8,819 nt of DNA from JANNRW01 sp031401815 (GCA_031401815.1 JANNRW010000024.1:1-8819), one strand, 5' to 3'; positions 1 through 7,009 are shown, counted from the stretch's first letter. Notes: generated from the letters alone by a model not told the origin. Numbers and translations: made by a program.

Positions 1-21
1 GGTTCGGGGTTCGGGGTTCGA
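1..21. repeat. GGTTCGG heptad tandem repeat, left-truncated
   Basis: Three consecutive 7-bp units (GGTTCGG, GGTTCGG, GGTTCGA) start the window, so the array probably extends to the left. The sequence differs from the AGCCCNN array that begins 6 bp further on, but the unit length is the same. The G-rich strand here is the + strand, the opposite of the neighbouring array. No coding role is visible. Confidence 0.75.
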
Positions 22-27
22 GGTAAT

Positions 28-209
28 AGCCCTGAGCCCTGAGCCCTGAGCCCTGAGCCCTTAGCCCACAGCCCTGAGCCCTTAGCCCTTAGCCCTGAGC
101 CCTGAGCCCCGAGCCCTTAGCCCTTAGCCCTTAGCCCTGAGCCCCGAGCCCTGAGCCCTTAGCCCTGAGCCCCGAGCCCCGAGCCCACAGCCCACAGCCC
201 CGAGCCTTC
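28..209. repeat. AGCCCNN heptad array, 25 in-phase units
   Basis: From 28 to 202 there are 25 consecutive 7-bp units without a phase slip, followed by one decayed unit (AGCCTTC, 203-209). Every unit begins AGCCC. The last two bases take only four values: TG (10 units), TT (7), CG (5) and AC (3). The array ends one base before the nadK stop codon, so it lies in the 3' flank of nadK, probably in its transcript. On the nadK sense strand each unit gives a G-triplet followed by four bases, a spacing compatible with G-quadruplexes. It codes for no recognisable protein. Function unknown. Confidence 0.95.
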
Positions 210-210
210 C

Positions 211-1065
211 TCATCTCTCTCCCCACTTGAGCTTTGTTCTCAAAATCCCGAAATAATCCCTTTTCTCGGACATGACGAGCCTGGCGCTGTGCTGTGCGCT
301 TCTTACTGTAATCAGGTCTCCGGATTTAAGCTCAAAACCAACCTGTCCATCAAGGGTAAGATAAATATCCTCATCATCAAGGGATCTTACCGCAACCGTA
401 ACCACGGAATCATCATCAATCACCAGCGGCCTGTTGGTAAGGGTGTGCGGACAGATAGGTGTTATGACGATACAGTTCATGGAGGGATCCACAATCGGCC
501 CTCCGGCTGACAGGGAGTAGCCGGTGGAGCCGGTCGGGGTGGAGATAATCAGCCCATCAGCCTTGAAAGTGGTCAGATGCAGACCGTTCACCTGTGTCTC
601 AAGATCGACAATCCGGGCCAGCGCCCCCTTGTTTATAACAACATCATTCAGTACAAGATGGGAAGCAAGCTCCTCCCCTCCTCTCTCTACAACAGCCTGT
701 AGCATTAGTCGCTCGGAAGTTTTGAAATCACCTGCAAGACACTTTTCAAGTGCCGGATATAATTCATCAAGAGCAATTTCAGTAAGAAAGCCGAGGCTCC
801 CCAGATTTACGGCAAGTATCGGGATATTTCTCTCACCTACAATCCGGGCGGTCGAGATAAGTGTTCCATCCCCTCCAAGTACCACAACAAACTTCGCCAG
901 AGCAGGAATCTCCTCCGCCTCAAAGCCGGGAAACCCCAGATGCCTCGCCAGATGGGCTTCCAGCAGAGGTTCATAGCCTCTCGCCTCAAGCCATCTGAAG
1001 AGCTCCTCGGCAACCCCCTGGCAGCGCGGGTCGTGAACCTTGGCAAACACTCCGATTTTTTTCAT
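211..1065 (-). CDS. nadK: NAD kinase (ATP:NAD 2'-phosphotransferase)
   Basis: NAD kinase phosphorylates NAD at the 2' hydroxyl of the adenosine ribose to make NADP in the cytosol, and is normally essential. The 284-residue product has the usual bacterial length. Seen in order: an N-terminal beta strand (MKKIGVFAKV), the GGDGT nucleotide-binding motif at 64-68, the Asn-Asp pair (LVLNDVVINKG) at 140-141, the glycine/serine-rich segment from D170 to I191 containing TPTGSTGYSLSAGGP, and TLDGQ at 237-241 near the C-terminus. These are the diagnostic NAD kinase blocks and no key residue appears missing. The ATG at 1065 is preceded by AGGAC at about 1073-1077, 7 nt away, which supports this start. 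The gene is divergent from glgP across a roughly 350-bp spacer. Its TGA is one base from a heptad array that would be transcribed as its 3' end if no terminator intervenes; I see no conventional hairpin terminator. Confidence 0.97.
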   Translation of the reverse strand: MKKIGVFAKVHDPRCQGVAEELFRWLEARGYEPLLEAHLARHLGFPGFEAEEIPALAKFVVVLGGDGTLISTARIVGERNIPILAVNLGSLGFLTEIALDELYPALEKCLAGDFKTSERLMLQAVVERGGEELASHLVLNDVVINKGALARIVDLETQVNGLHLTTFKADGLIISTPTGSTGYSLSAGGPIVDPSMNCIVITPICPHTLTNRPLVIDDDSVVTVAVRSLDDEDIYLTLDGQVGFELKSGDLITVRSAQHSARLVMSEKRDYFGILRTKLKWGER

Positions 1066-1113
1066 CAGGACAGTCCTTTTGGGCCAGGATACGGGAATAA
1101 GTTATCTTTTTTA

Positions 1114-1246
1114 GTAACTGCTCAGGTATTGAGGCTGAAGACTGAAGGCTGAAGGTTAAACCAGACTCGTATAACTCGTCTTTGCTGATTTTGTAGAGGT
1201 TTTCCTAACAGTCTTCAGCCTTCAGTCTATCAACCTGAGTAGTTAC
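1114..1246. repeat. Heptad-built imperfect inverted repeat, MITE/REP-like
   Basis: This element of about 133 bp lies in the nadK-glgP spacer. The outer arms are GTAACTGCTCAGGT (1114-1127) and the complement of 1233-1246, matching at 13 of 14 positions. The inner arms are a perfect 16-nt match: AGACTGAAGGCTGAAG at 1139-1154 and its complement at 1213-1228. The arms enclose about 58 bp. The inner arms are themselves heptads of the form G(G/A)CTGAA, starting at 1133, 1140 and 1147. No transposase or reading frame lies inside. A short non-autonomous element or a large cruciform/hairpin are both possible. Confidence 0.75.
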
Positions 1247-1371
1247 CTTTTTTACATGATAGGAACCGGTAAATCCATAGAATTTTTCTGCACTATAGCA
1301 TTGTGTCTTCACACAGGAACCACTTTTCAAGCGTGCGCTGCATAATGTATGGAAATCCGGCAGATTTCGGC

Positions 1372-1377
1372 TATAAT
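1372..1377 (+). promoter_or_regulatory. Possible -10 hexamer upstream of glgP
   Basis: A perfect TATAAT lies 36 nt upstream of the glgP ATG. I see no convincing -35 hexamer at the usual distance and no extended -10 TG, so it may be an activator-dependent promoter or chance. The rest of the spacer between 1247 and 1412 shows nothing else I can support except the glgP ribosome-binding site GGAG at 1401-1404. Confidence 0.3.
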
Positions 1378-1412
1378 CAAAAACTGTAGCATCTTAATCT
1401 GGAGAATTTCTA

Positions 1413-3947
1413 ATGAGTGATGAAAACGCCAGAGAATTCGATGAAAGCCCTGAACTTGACTCTGCCATGCGGACAATCAAGTCATTTCTGGAACATCTCG
1501 AATACACCCTGGGGAGAGATAAATACTCGGCAACGAGCTTTGATATTTTCAATGCTCTGGCTTATTCAGTGCGGGATCGGCTTGTCGAGCGCTGGCTTGA
1601 TACGCAGCAGTCATATTATCAGGAAGATCCAAAAAAGGTCTATTACGTCTCCATGGAGTTTCTGATGGGGCGCTCTCTTGAAAATTCTCTTATTAATCTC
1701 GGGCTTCTGGATGATTTCAGAAATGCCATGGAATCACTTGGCTACGATTTCACAAAATTAGTTTCAGAAGAGCAGGACGCAGGGCTTGGCAATGGTGGAC
1801 TCGGACGGCTCGCCTCCTGCTTTCTCGACTCCATGGCGACCATGTCTATTCCTGCTTATGGTTATGGCATCCGTTATGAATACGGCATTTTCCGGCAGAA
1901 GATTGTCGATGGTGCGCAGGTCGAAATACCTGACAACTGGCTCCGCTATACGAATCCATGGGAACTTGACAGACATCAGCATCTGCATCAGGTGAAGTTT
2001 TACGGCAGGGTTACTAAAGAGACTGCTCCTGGTGGCAAAGTCCGCCATCAATGGACAGATACTGAAAATGTCATGGCAATGGCATATGACACGCCAATAC
2101 CGGGCTATGATACGCATACTGTCAACACACTCAGACTCTGGACAGCCAAAGCCACCAGGGAATTTGATCTCAAGTTCTTCAATGAGGGGAACTATATTCG
2201 CGCAGTAGAGAAGAAGATGACTTCGGAAAACATCTCCAAGGTGCTCTACCCGGCTGACAATGTTCAGGAGGGGCGCGAACTCAGGCTGAAGCAGGAGTAT
2301 TTCCTGGCATCATCTACCATTCATGACGTGCTTTACCGCTTCAAAAAGATCCACTCCGACCTCAATCTCCTCCCGGATAAGGTCGCTGTGCAGCTCAACG
2401 ATACTCATCCGGCACTCTGTATCCCGGAGCTGATGCGCGTACTGATTGACGATGAGCAGCTTACCTGGAACGAGGCCTGGGAGATCACGCAAAAAACCTT
2501 TGCCTATACCAATCATACTATCCTGCCGGAAGCTCTTGAAAAATGGCCGATCTGGTTTTTCGAACATATTCTGCCGCGACATCTCCTTATTATTTACGAA
2601 ATTAATGACCGTTTCCTTTCAGAGGTTCGTGACCATTTCCCGAATGACAACGAACGGGTTGAAAGGATGTCGATAATCGATGAACACTGGGAGAGGAGAA
2701 TCAGGATGGCTCATCTGGCGATTGTCGGCAGCCATTCTGTTAACGGAGTTGCTGCACTTCATACGGAGATTCTGAAAACAGAGCTTTTTCGTGATTTCTA
2801 CGAAATGTATCCCGAGCGCTTCAACAACAAGACAAACGGCATAACCCAGCGTCGCTGGCTTAAACTCTGCAACCCTGGTCTTAGCGGGCTGATTTCCGAA
2901 GCGATCGGCAGCGGCTGGGCAAAAAATCTCGAAGAGCTGCAACAGCTTCGACCGCTTGCCGAAGACTCTCTCTTCAGATCAAAGTGGCGGCGGGTCAAAA
3001 TGGAGGCCAAAGCGCGTCTGGCCCATTATATTCTGGAACACAACTGCATTGCAGTTGACACAAACTCTCTTTTTGATTGCCAGATAAAGAGAATTCATGA
3101 GTACAAGCGGCAACTTCTCAACCTGCTTCATATTGTGGCTCTGTACAACAGAATGAGAAAAAACCCTTACTGCGAAACCTCACCCAGAACCTTCATCTTC
3201 AGTGGGAAAGCTGCGCCATCATACACCATGGCCAAGCTTGTCATCCGGCTGATAAACGGTATTGCTGACAAGGTCAACAGTGATCCTGAGATTAATAACC
3301 GGATAAAAATTGTTTTCCTTGCAAACTACTCAGTTTCGCTTGCAGAGCTTGTATTCCCGGCAGCCGACCTCTCTGAGCAGATATCAACCGCAGGCACTGA
3401 AGCCTCAGGTACTGGCAATATGAAATTCACCCTTAACGGTGCACTCACCATAGGGACACTTGACGGAGCCAACATCGAGATAATGGAGGAGGTAGGAGCG
3501 GACAACATCTTCATCTTCGGGCTGGATGCGGATCAGGTGCAAGAGCTGCGCAAGAGCTACAATCCCCGGTATTACTGCAACTCCAATCAGGATCTTGAAG
3601 AGGTGCTGGAGATGATCGGCACGGGCTACTTCTCTCCGGATGATCCTGATCTGTTCAAGCCAATCATTGAAGCTCTACTTGACAAAGGTGACTACTACAT
3701 GCTCATGGCGGATTTTGCCTCCTATGTGGCAACACAGGAGAGAGTAGGCACTCTCTATCTGGACAGTGACGAATGGACTCGATTGTCGATACTCAACACC
3801 GCCGGAGTGGGAAAGTTTTCCAGCGACAGGACTATCAGGGAGTATGCCGCTGAAATCTGGGATGTTTTGCCTCATGAAGTTGGCAGCAGAAACAGGCGAG
3901 TCATGGAGAGTGAACTGTCTGTACAGCCGGGAACTGCTACATTATGA
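1413..3947 (+). CDS. glgP: Glycogen (alpha-1,4-glucan) phosphorylase, GT35 family
   Basis: The enzyme removes terminal glucose units from glycogen or maltodextrin with inorganic phosphate, giving glucose-1-phosphate in the cytosol. The 844-residue length matches the long bacterial/eukaryotic GT35 type. Seen: EFLMGRSLENSL near residue 82; the glycine-rich segment GLGNGGLGRLASC starting at residue 124; the active-site block KRIHEYKRQLLN at 559-570, with K559, R560 and K565 corresponding to rabbit K568, R569 and K574; and the pyridoxal-phosphate motif EASGTGNMK at 663-671, in which K671 is the cofactor lysine (rabbit K680). The constant offset of 9 between these blocks argues against internal indels. 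The rabbit-type N-terminal phosphorylation serine is not evident, so control by covalent modification is unlikely. GGAG at 1401-1404, 8 nt from the ATG, supports the start. The TGA overlaps the rarA ATG by 4 nt. Substrate preference (glycogen or maltodextrin) cannot be read from sequence. Confidence 0.96.
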   Translation: MSDENAREFDESPELDSAMRTIKSFLEHLEYTLGRDKYSATSFDIFNALAYSVRDRLVERWLDTQQSYYQEDPKKVYYVSMEFLMGRSLENSLINLGLLDDFRNAMESLGYDFTKLVSEEQDAGLGNGGLGRLASCFLDSMATMSIPAYGYGIRYEYGIFRQKIVDGAQVEIPDNWLRYTNPWELDRHQHLHQVKFYGRVTKETAPGGKVRHQWTDTENVMAMAYDTPIPGYDTHTVNTLRLWTAKATREFDLKFFNEGNYIRAVEKKMTSENISKVLYPADNVQEGRELRLKQEYFLASSTIHDVLYRFKKIHSDLNLLPDKVAVQLNDTHPALCIPELMRVLIDDEQLTWNEAWEITQKTFAYTNHTILPEALEKWPIWFFEHILPRHLLIIYEINDRFLSEVRDHFPNDNERVERMSIIDEHWERRIRMAHLAIVGSHSVNGVAALHTEILKTELFRDFYEMYPERFNNKTNGITQRRWLKLCNPGLSGLISEAIGSGWAKNLEELQQLRPLAEDSLFRSKWRRVKMEAKARLAHYILEHNCIAVDTNSLFDCQIKRIHEYKRQLLNLLHIVALYNRMRKNPYCETSPRTFIFSGKAAPSYTMAKLVIRLINGIADKVNSDPEINNRIKIVFLANYSVSLAELVFPAADLSEQISTAGTEASGTGNMKFTLNGALTIGTLDGANIEIMEEVGADNIFIFGLDADQVQELRKSYNPRYYCNSNQDLEEVLEMIGTGYFSPDDPDLFKPIIEALLDKGDYYMLMADFASYVATQERVGTLYLDSDEWTRLSILNTAGVGKFSSDRTIREYAAEIWDVLPHEVGSRNRRVMESELSVQPGTATL

Positions 3948-5284
3948 AGAGAGATGATCTGTTTACCGGAGCTGCCAATAGAGAGAGTGCCGCACAGGCA
4001 CCTCTGGCTGAACGAATGCGTCCAGGCACACTTGCCGAATATTCCGGCCAGGAACACCTGCTGGGTGATAACCGGCTGCTGCGACGGATGATAGAGAGTG
4101 ACCAGCTCTCTTCACTCATATTCTGGGGGCCGCCCGGATCAGGAAAAACCACTCTTGCCAGAGTCATTGCCAATGCCACAAGCTCGCACTTCATCTTCTT
4201 CTCGGCCATTCTCTCAGGCATCAGGGAGATTCGCGAAATAGTCAAGGAGGCAGAAGATCAGCAGAAGTACCAGGGGAAGAATACCATCCTTTTTGTCGAT
4301 GAAATCCACCGCTTCAACAAATCCCAGCAGGACGCCTTTCTCCCTTATGTTGAAAAAGGGACATTTACCATTATCGGCGCAACGACAGAAAATCCGTCTT
4401 TCGAGGTTATTGCGCCGCTCTTATCCAGATGCAAGGTTCTCCTGTTGCACCCGCTAGACGAGGATTGCCTGATAACCATCATGAAAAATGCCCTGACCAA
4501 CAGAGAGCGCGGTCTGGGATTAATGAATATTTCAATCGCAGATGATGCAGTTCGAGCAATTGCCGACTACTCAGGAGGGGATGCGCGAATAGCTCTCAAT
4601 ACACTGGAGAGCGCCGCAAAAATGGCGTCCGGAACTGTCATCCACCTTCAATCTGTTCAGGAAGCGATTCAGCAGAAGACTCTCCTCTATGACAAGGGGG
4701 GAGAAGAGCATTACAATGTGATCTCAGCCTTCATCAAATCGCTTCGAGGTTCAGATCCGGATGCAGCGCTCTACTGGCTCGCCAGGATGCTGGAGGCCGG
4801 AGAAGACCCGCTCTTCATCATTCGCCGGATGGTGATACTTGCTTCAGAAGATATCGGCAATGCTGATCCCCGCGCCCTGCAGATCGCGATCTCCGCACTG
4901 CACGGTTTCCAGCTTGTCGGGATGCCCGAAGGGAGAATCATTCTTGGACAGGCTGTTACATATCTCGCAACTGCGCCCAAATCCAATGCATCCTATACCG
5001 GGATAGATGCCGCGCTGGCTGAAGTCAGAGCAAGCGGGGCTCTGCCTGTCCCCCTTCATATAAGAAATGCTCCGACAAAACTGATGAAAGAGCTCGGCTA
5101 CGGCAAGGAGTATTGCTATGCGCATGATTATGAGAAAGGCTATGCCCCGCAGGAACATCTGCCGGAAAAGCTGGCCGGACGCAGATTCTACCAGCCAAAA
5201 GGGCTTGGTTACGAAAAGACGATTAATGAACGGATGGCCTGGCTGAAAAGCAGAAGTGAAGATAAAATGGAGAGTGATTCATGA
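3944..5284 (+). CDS. rarA: Replication-associated recombination ATPase RarA (MgsA/WRNIP1 family)
   Basis: RarA is an AAA+ ATPase related to clamp-loader subunits. It acts at stalled replication forks and single-strand gaps and associates with SSB; E. coli MgsA and eukaryotic WRNIP1 are homologues. The 446 residues match the family. Visible elements: LAERMRPGTLAEYSGQEHLL at 21-40 (the family's clamp-loader-like N-terminal signature), Walker A GPPGSGKTT at 62-70, Walker B ILFVDEIHRF at 115-124, sensor 1 in GATTEN at 145-150, a likely arginine finger in LLSR at 159-162, and a GGDAR sensor-2 region around 215-219. The C-terminal half carries the tetramerisation region with DPLFIIRRM and ASEDIGNADP. 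The start codon overlaps the glgP stop (ATGA) with no strong Shine-Dalgarno, which points to coupling with glgP translation. The TGA again overlaps the next start. Its position between two carbohydrate genes looks like operon hitch-hiking more than function. Confidence 0.96.
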   Translation: MKRDDLFTGAANRESAAQAPLAERMRPGTLAEYSGQEHLLGDNRLLRRMIESDQLSSLIFWGPPGSGKTTLARVIANATSSHFIFFSAILSGIREIREIVKEAEDQQKYQGKNTILFVDEIHRFNKSQQDAFLPYVEKGTFTIIGATTENPSFEVIAPLLSRCKVLLLHPLDEDCLITIMKNALTNRERGLGLMNISIADDAVRAIADYSGGDARIALNTLESAAKMASGTVIHLQSVQEAIQQKTLLYDKGGEEHYNVISAFIKSLRGSDPDAALYWLARMLEAGEDPLFIIRRMVILASEDIGNADPRALQIAISALHGFQLVGMPEGRIILGQAVTYLATAPKSNASYTGIDAALAEVRASGALPVPLHIRNAPTKLMKELGYGKEYCYAHDYEKGYAPQEHLPEKLAGRRFYQPKGLGYEKTINERMAWLKSRSEDKMESDS

Positions 5285-6240
5285 AAAGGGTTGGGATACT
5301 TACCAGTGGTGGCGACTGTTCAGGCATGAACGCCTGCATCAGAAGCGCCGTGAGAACCGCTCTAAGGCTCGAAGTCCAGGTAATCGGGTTCCGTAAGGGG
5401 TATCTGGGTCTGATGAAAGGGGAGCATCTCCTTCTGGACTCAAGGGCGGTCTCGGGCATCATGCACAGGGGGGGAACCTTTCTGCAATCAGCTCGTGCTC
5501 CGGAATTCCGTACCAGGGAGGGGCAAAAAAAAGCTTTGGAAATCCTGACTGACCTCAATATTGAAGGGCTTATTGTGCTGGGAGGTGACGGCTCGCTTGG
5601 GGGTGCGCTTGCTCTGAAGAAGTTGGGTTTTCCGGTAATCGGAATTCCGGCAAGCATTGACAACGATATTCCGTTTACCGATATGTCCCTGGGTGTTGAC
5701 ACAGCTTTGAACAACATTATTTATGCAGTTGACTGCATCAAGGATACGGCAAGCTCTCATGCCCGTGCTTTTGTCATTGAAGTCATGGGGAGAAACTCGG
5801 GATATCTGGCAAGCATCGCTGCCATTGCTTCCGGAGCTGAGTTTGCACTTGTCCCGGAACAGGAGTTTGATCTTTCGGAAATTTGCCATCAACTACGTCA
5901 GCGTTTTGAAGAGGGGCGGGACAACGCCATCATCATCCTTTCTGAAGGGGTTGCGGCAGCCCAGGACATTGCCGACAGCATCAAGGACGCCATCGGTTTT
6001 GAAACAAGGGTAACCGTGCTTGGTCATTACCAGCGCGGCGGAGCACCTACTGTTTTCGACCGTCTACTGGCAAGCCGGTTAGGAAAGAGTGCAGTCGAAC
6101 AGCTTGTTTCAGGGGATCACGGAGTCATGGTCGGGCTGTCATGCAACACGATAGTAACTACCCCGCTGGAAGATGTAATCAAAGGAGAGAAACGCCCGCA
6201 GGATGAGATGCTAAGGCTTGCAGAAGTGCTCGGGATATAA
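5281..6240 (+). CDS. pfkA: 6-phosphofructokinase, PfkA family
   Basis: PfkA phosphorylates fructose-6-phosphate to fructose-1,6-bisphosphate, the committed step of glycolysis. The 319 residues align with E. coli PfkA almost without gaps. Present: TSGGD near the N-terminus, GGDGS at 101-105, SIDND with the catalytic D127, R72, R162, R171, R243, H249 and R252. G104 indicates ATP rather than pyrophosphate as donor, because pyrophosphate enzymes usually have D104/K124. Position 124 is however Ala (PASIDND) where ATP enzymes usually have Gly and pyrophosphate enzymes Lys. In the E. coli effector site R21, R25 and E187 are kept, but 54 is Ser (with Arg at 55), 154 is Lys, 211 is Glu and 213 is Arg, so ADP/PEP control may be altered. 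GGAGAG at 5269-5274, 6 nt from the ATG, lies inside rarA, and the ATGA overlap couples it to rarA. No clear terminator follows the TAA. Confidence 0.95.
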   Translation: MKRVGILTSGGDCSGMNACIRSAVRTALRLEVQVIGFRKGYLGLMKGEHLLLDSRAVSGIMHRGGTFLQSARAPEFRTREGQKKALEILTDLNIEGLIVLGGDGSLGGALALKKLGFPVIGIPASIDNDIPFTDMSLGVDTALNNIIYAVDCIKDTASSHARAFVIEVMGRNSGYLASIAAIASGAEFALVPEQEFDLSEICHQLRQRFEEGRDNAIIILSEGVAAAQDIADSIKDAIGFETRVTVLGHYQRGGAPTVFDRLLASRLGKSAVEQLVSGDHGVMVGLSCNTIVTTPLEDVIKGEKRPQDEMLRLAEVLGI

Positions 6241-6356
6241 TCACGTGAAAAAGCAGTATCTCGCAAAGTGCAAATTCCGGATGAATCCGACCAATCGTTT
6301 CTGTATGAATGAAGTGAGCAGATTTGCAACTGTATAGCTCCGGTACTGATGTGGGC
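6241..6356. other. Non-coding stretch after pfkA
   Basis: No supportable gene is visible on either strand. A short palindrome (CGGATGAATCCG, 6278-6289) is not followed by a T-run and is too short to call a terminator. The stretch may include decayed mobile DNA, but I recognise no family. Confidence 0.5.
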
Positions 6357-6422
6357 ATTCCCAATGATTTAGCCGTATATTCCCAATTATCTATTGTTAT
6401 ATTCCCAATTGCACGATTGTAT
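6357..6422. repeat. Three 22-bp-spaced iteron-like repeats
   Basis: The 9-mer ATTCCCAAT occurs at 6357, 6379 and 6401, exactly 22 bp apart each time. Each 22-bp unit also ends in TAT, and the second and third share more of the ATTCCCAATT...TTGTTAT/TTGTAT outline. The spacing is close to two helical turns, as in iteron or tandem operator sites. No replication or regulator gene is nearby. It lies just upstream of a truncated gene. Chance similarity in AT-rich DNA is unlikely but not excluded. Confidence 0.6.
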
Positions 6423-6477
6423 GTCCTGGCTAAGAGCACTCTATCAACCGTATATCCTCGACATATTGAGCCAAGAG

Positions 6478-6630
6478 TTAAAGTCAAGCGATCTTAAGGG
6501 GCTCAAGCGATTGGCCTCAACTACCGGCGACAGCTTCAAAATGGGTGTAGTGTTGTATGATGGTGAGGAAATCATGCCGATGGGAGATCGACTTTGCGCA
6601 GTTCCCATCTCAACTTTGTGGGGATGTTAG
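6478..6630 (+). pseudogene. C-terminal remnant of a DUF4143-type AAA ATPase
   Basis: In the frame that stops at 6628-6630, the peptide from LKSSDLKGLKRLA through MGVVLYDGEEIMP to RLCAVPISTLW matches the usual C-terminal end of the AAA_14/DUF4143 ATPases, in which a basic 'EVK' segment leads to GLKxLA, GxVLYxGE, fGxrLyAvPlsaLW and the stop. Only about 50 of the roughly 400 residues remain. The P-loop, the rest of the ATPase domain and most of DUF4143 are absent. The in-frame ATG at 6394 lies in repeat sequence unrelated to the family, so I regard this as a relic. The family is widespread and often accessory; its cellular role is unclear. Identification is by memory of the motif, not by a search. 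Confidence 0.6.
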
Positions 6631-6644
6631 ATCACGGCAGATTC

Positions 6645-6765
6645 GAAAACTGTTCTCACGCAACGCCGCGACGACGCAACGGAAGGCAGAAACAAAAAAG
6701 TTTATGAGTTAACAAGAAAACAGTTTTCCGGTTTCAACGTTCTAGTCGCGTCGTTGCGTCGTCGC
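6645..6765. repeat. GC-rich interleaved inverted repeats with 8-mer units
   Basis: GCGACGACGCAACG at 6668-6681 is perfectly complementary in reverse to 6752-6765. A second pair, GAAAACTGTT at 6645-6654 and AACAGTTTTC at 6719-6728, interleaves with it, so both cannot form as simple nested hairpins. The first pair is embedded in degenerate 8-mers resembling ACGCAACG / AACGACGC. The cluster sits between two gene remnants. No coding role is seen. Confidence 0.65.
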
Positions 6766-6770
6766 GTGAA

Positions 6771-6872
6771 CAATTGTTTTTAGAGGATCTTGAGGAGAAA
6801 ACCGGCAGAAGCGTGGTGACAGGGGAGAATTTTTTGCCGCCGGGGAAAGAGCGGAAGAAGTTGGAGGAGTGA
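6771..6872 (+). pseudogene. C-terminal remnant, probably of a BRO/antirepressor-type phage protein
   Basis: The frame ending in TGA at 6870-6872 encodes LEDLEEKTGRSVVTGENFLP followed by PGKERKKLEE. This resembles the C-terminal tail of BRO-N/prophage antirepressor-like proteins, where a LE(E/K)KTG(K/R)xVVTxEN(F/Y)LP segment precedes a lysine-rich end. About 30 residues remain. The frame is open upstream only to about 6708, through repeat DNA, and there is no plausible start or N-terminal domain. It is therefore a truncated relic, or a fragment of something I have misidentified. If right, it points to past phage or mobile DNA here. Confidence 0.45.
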
Positions 6873-6933
6873 GGCTTGATGGTAGTGAGGCTTGGTAGAG
6901 TTTTGAACAAATGGTGTATTAGAAAAATAGATA

Positions 6934-7007
6934 ACAGCGTCCCCCCAGGGTTCTCATACCCTTTGCCGGCTTTTACCGGCGCTTTCACAGCGTCCCCCCA
7001 GGGTTCT
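6934..7007. repeat. CCCCCC-rich 21-bp direct repeats
   Basis: A 21-bp sequence beginning ACAGCGTCCCCCCAGGG and ending TTCT occurs identically at 6934-6954 and 6987-7007, 53 bp apart from start to start. A 13-bp core CGTCCCCCCAGGG occurs a third time at 7082-7094, inside the left long direct repeat. Between the first two copies is a small hairpin (GCCGG at 6965-6969 and CCGGC at 6976-6980). Two spaced copies with unlike flanks do not make a CRISPR array. Confidence 0.8.
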
Positions 7008-7009
7008 TT

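Noticed and set aside
289..976. Two rightward open frames (289-510 and 524-976) opposite nadK
   Set aside because: They lie antisense to a well-conserved NAD kinase, have no recognisable motifs and look like reading-frame shadows.
6278..6289. Short palindrome after pfkA as a terminator
   Set aside because: The stem is at most 5 bp with a 2-nt loop and no T-run follows.
6179..6487. 102-codon leftward open frame after pfkA
   Set aside because: It overlaps the pfkA end antisense and the 22-bp repeats, with no recognisable domain.
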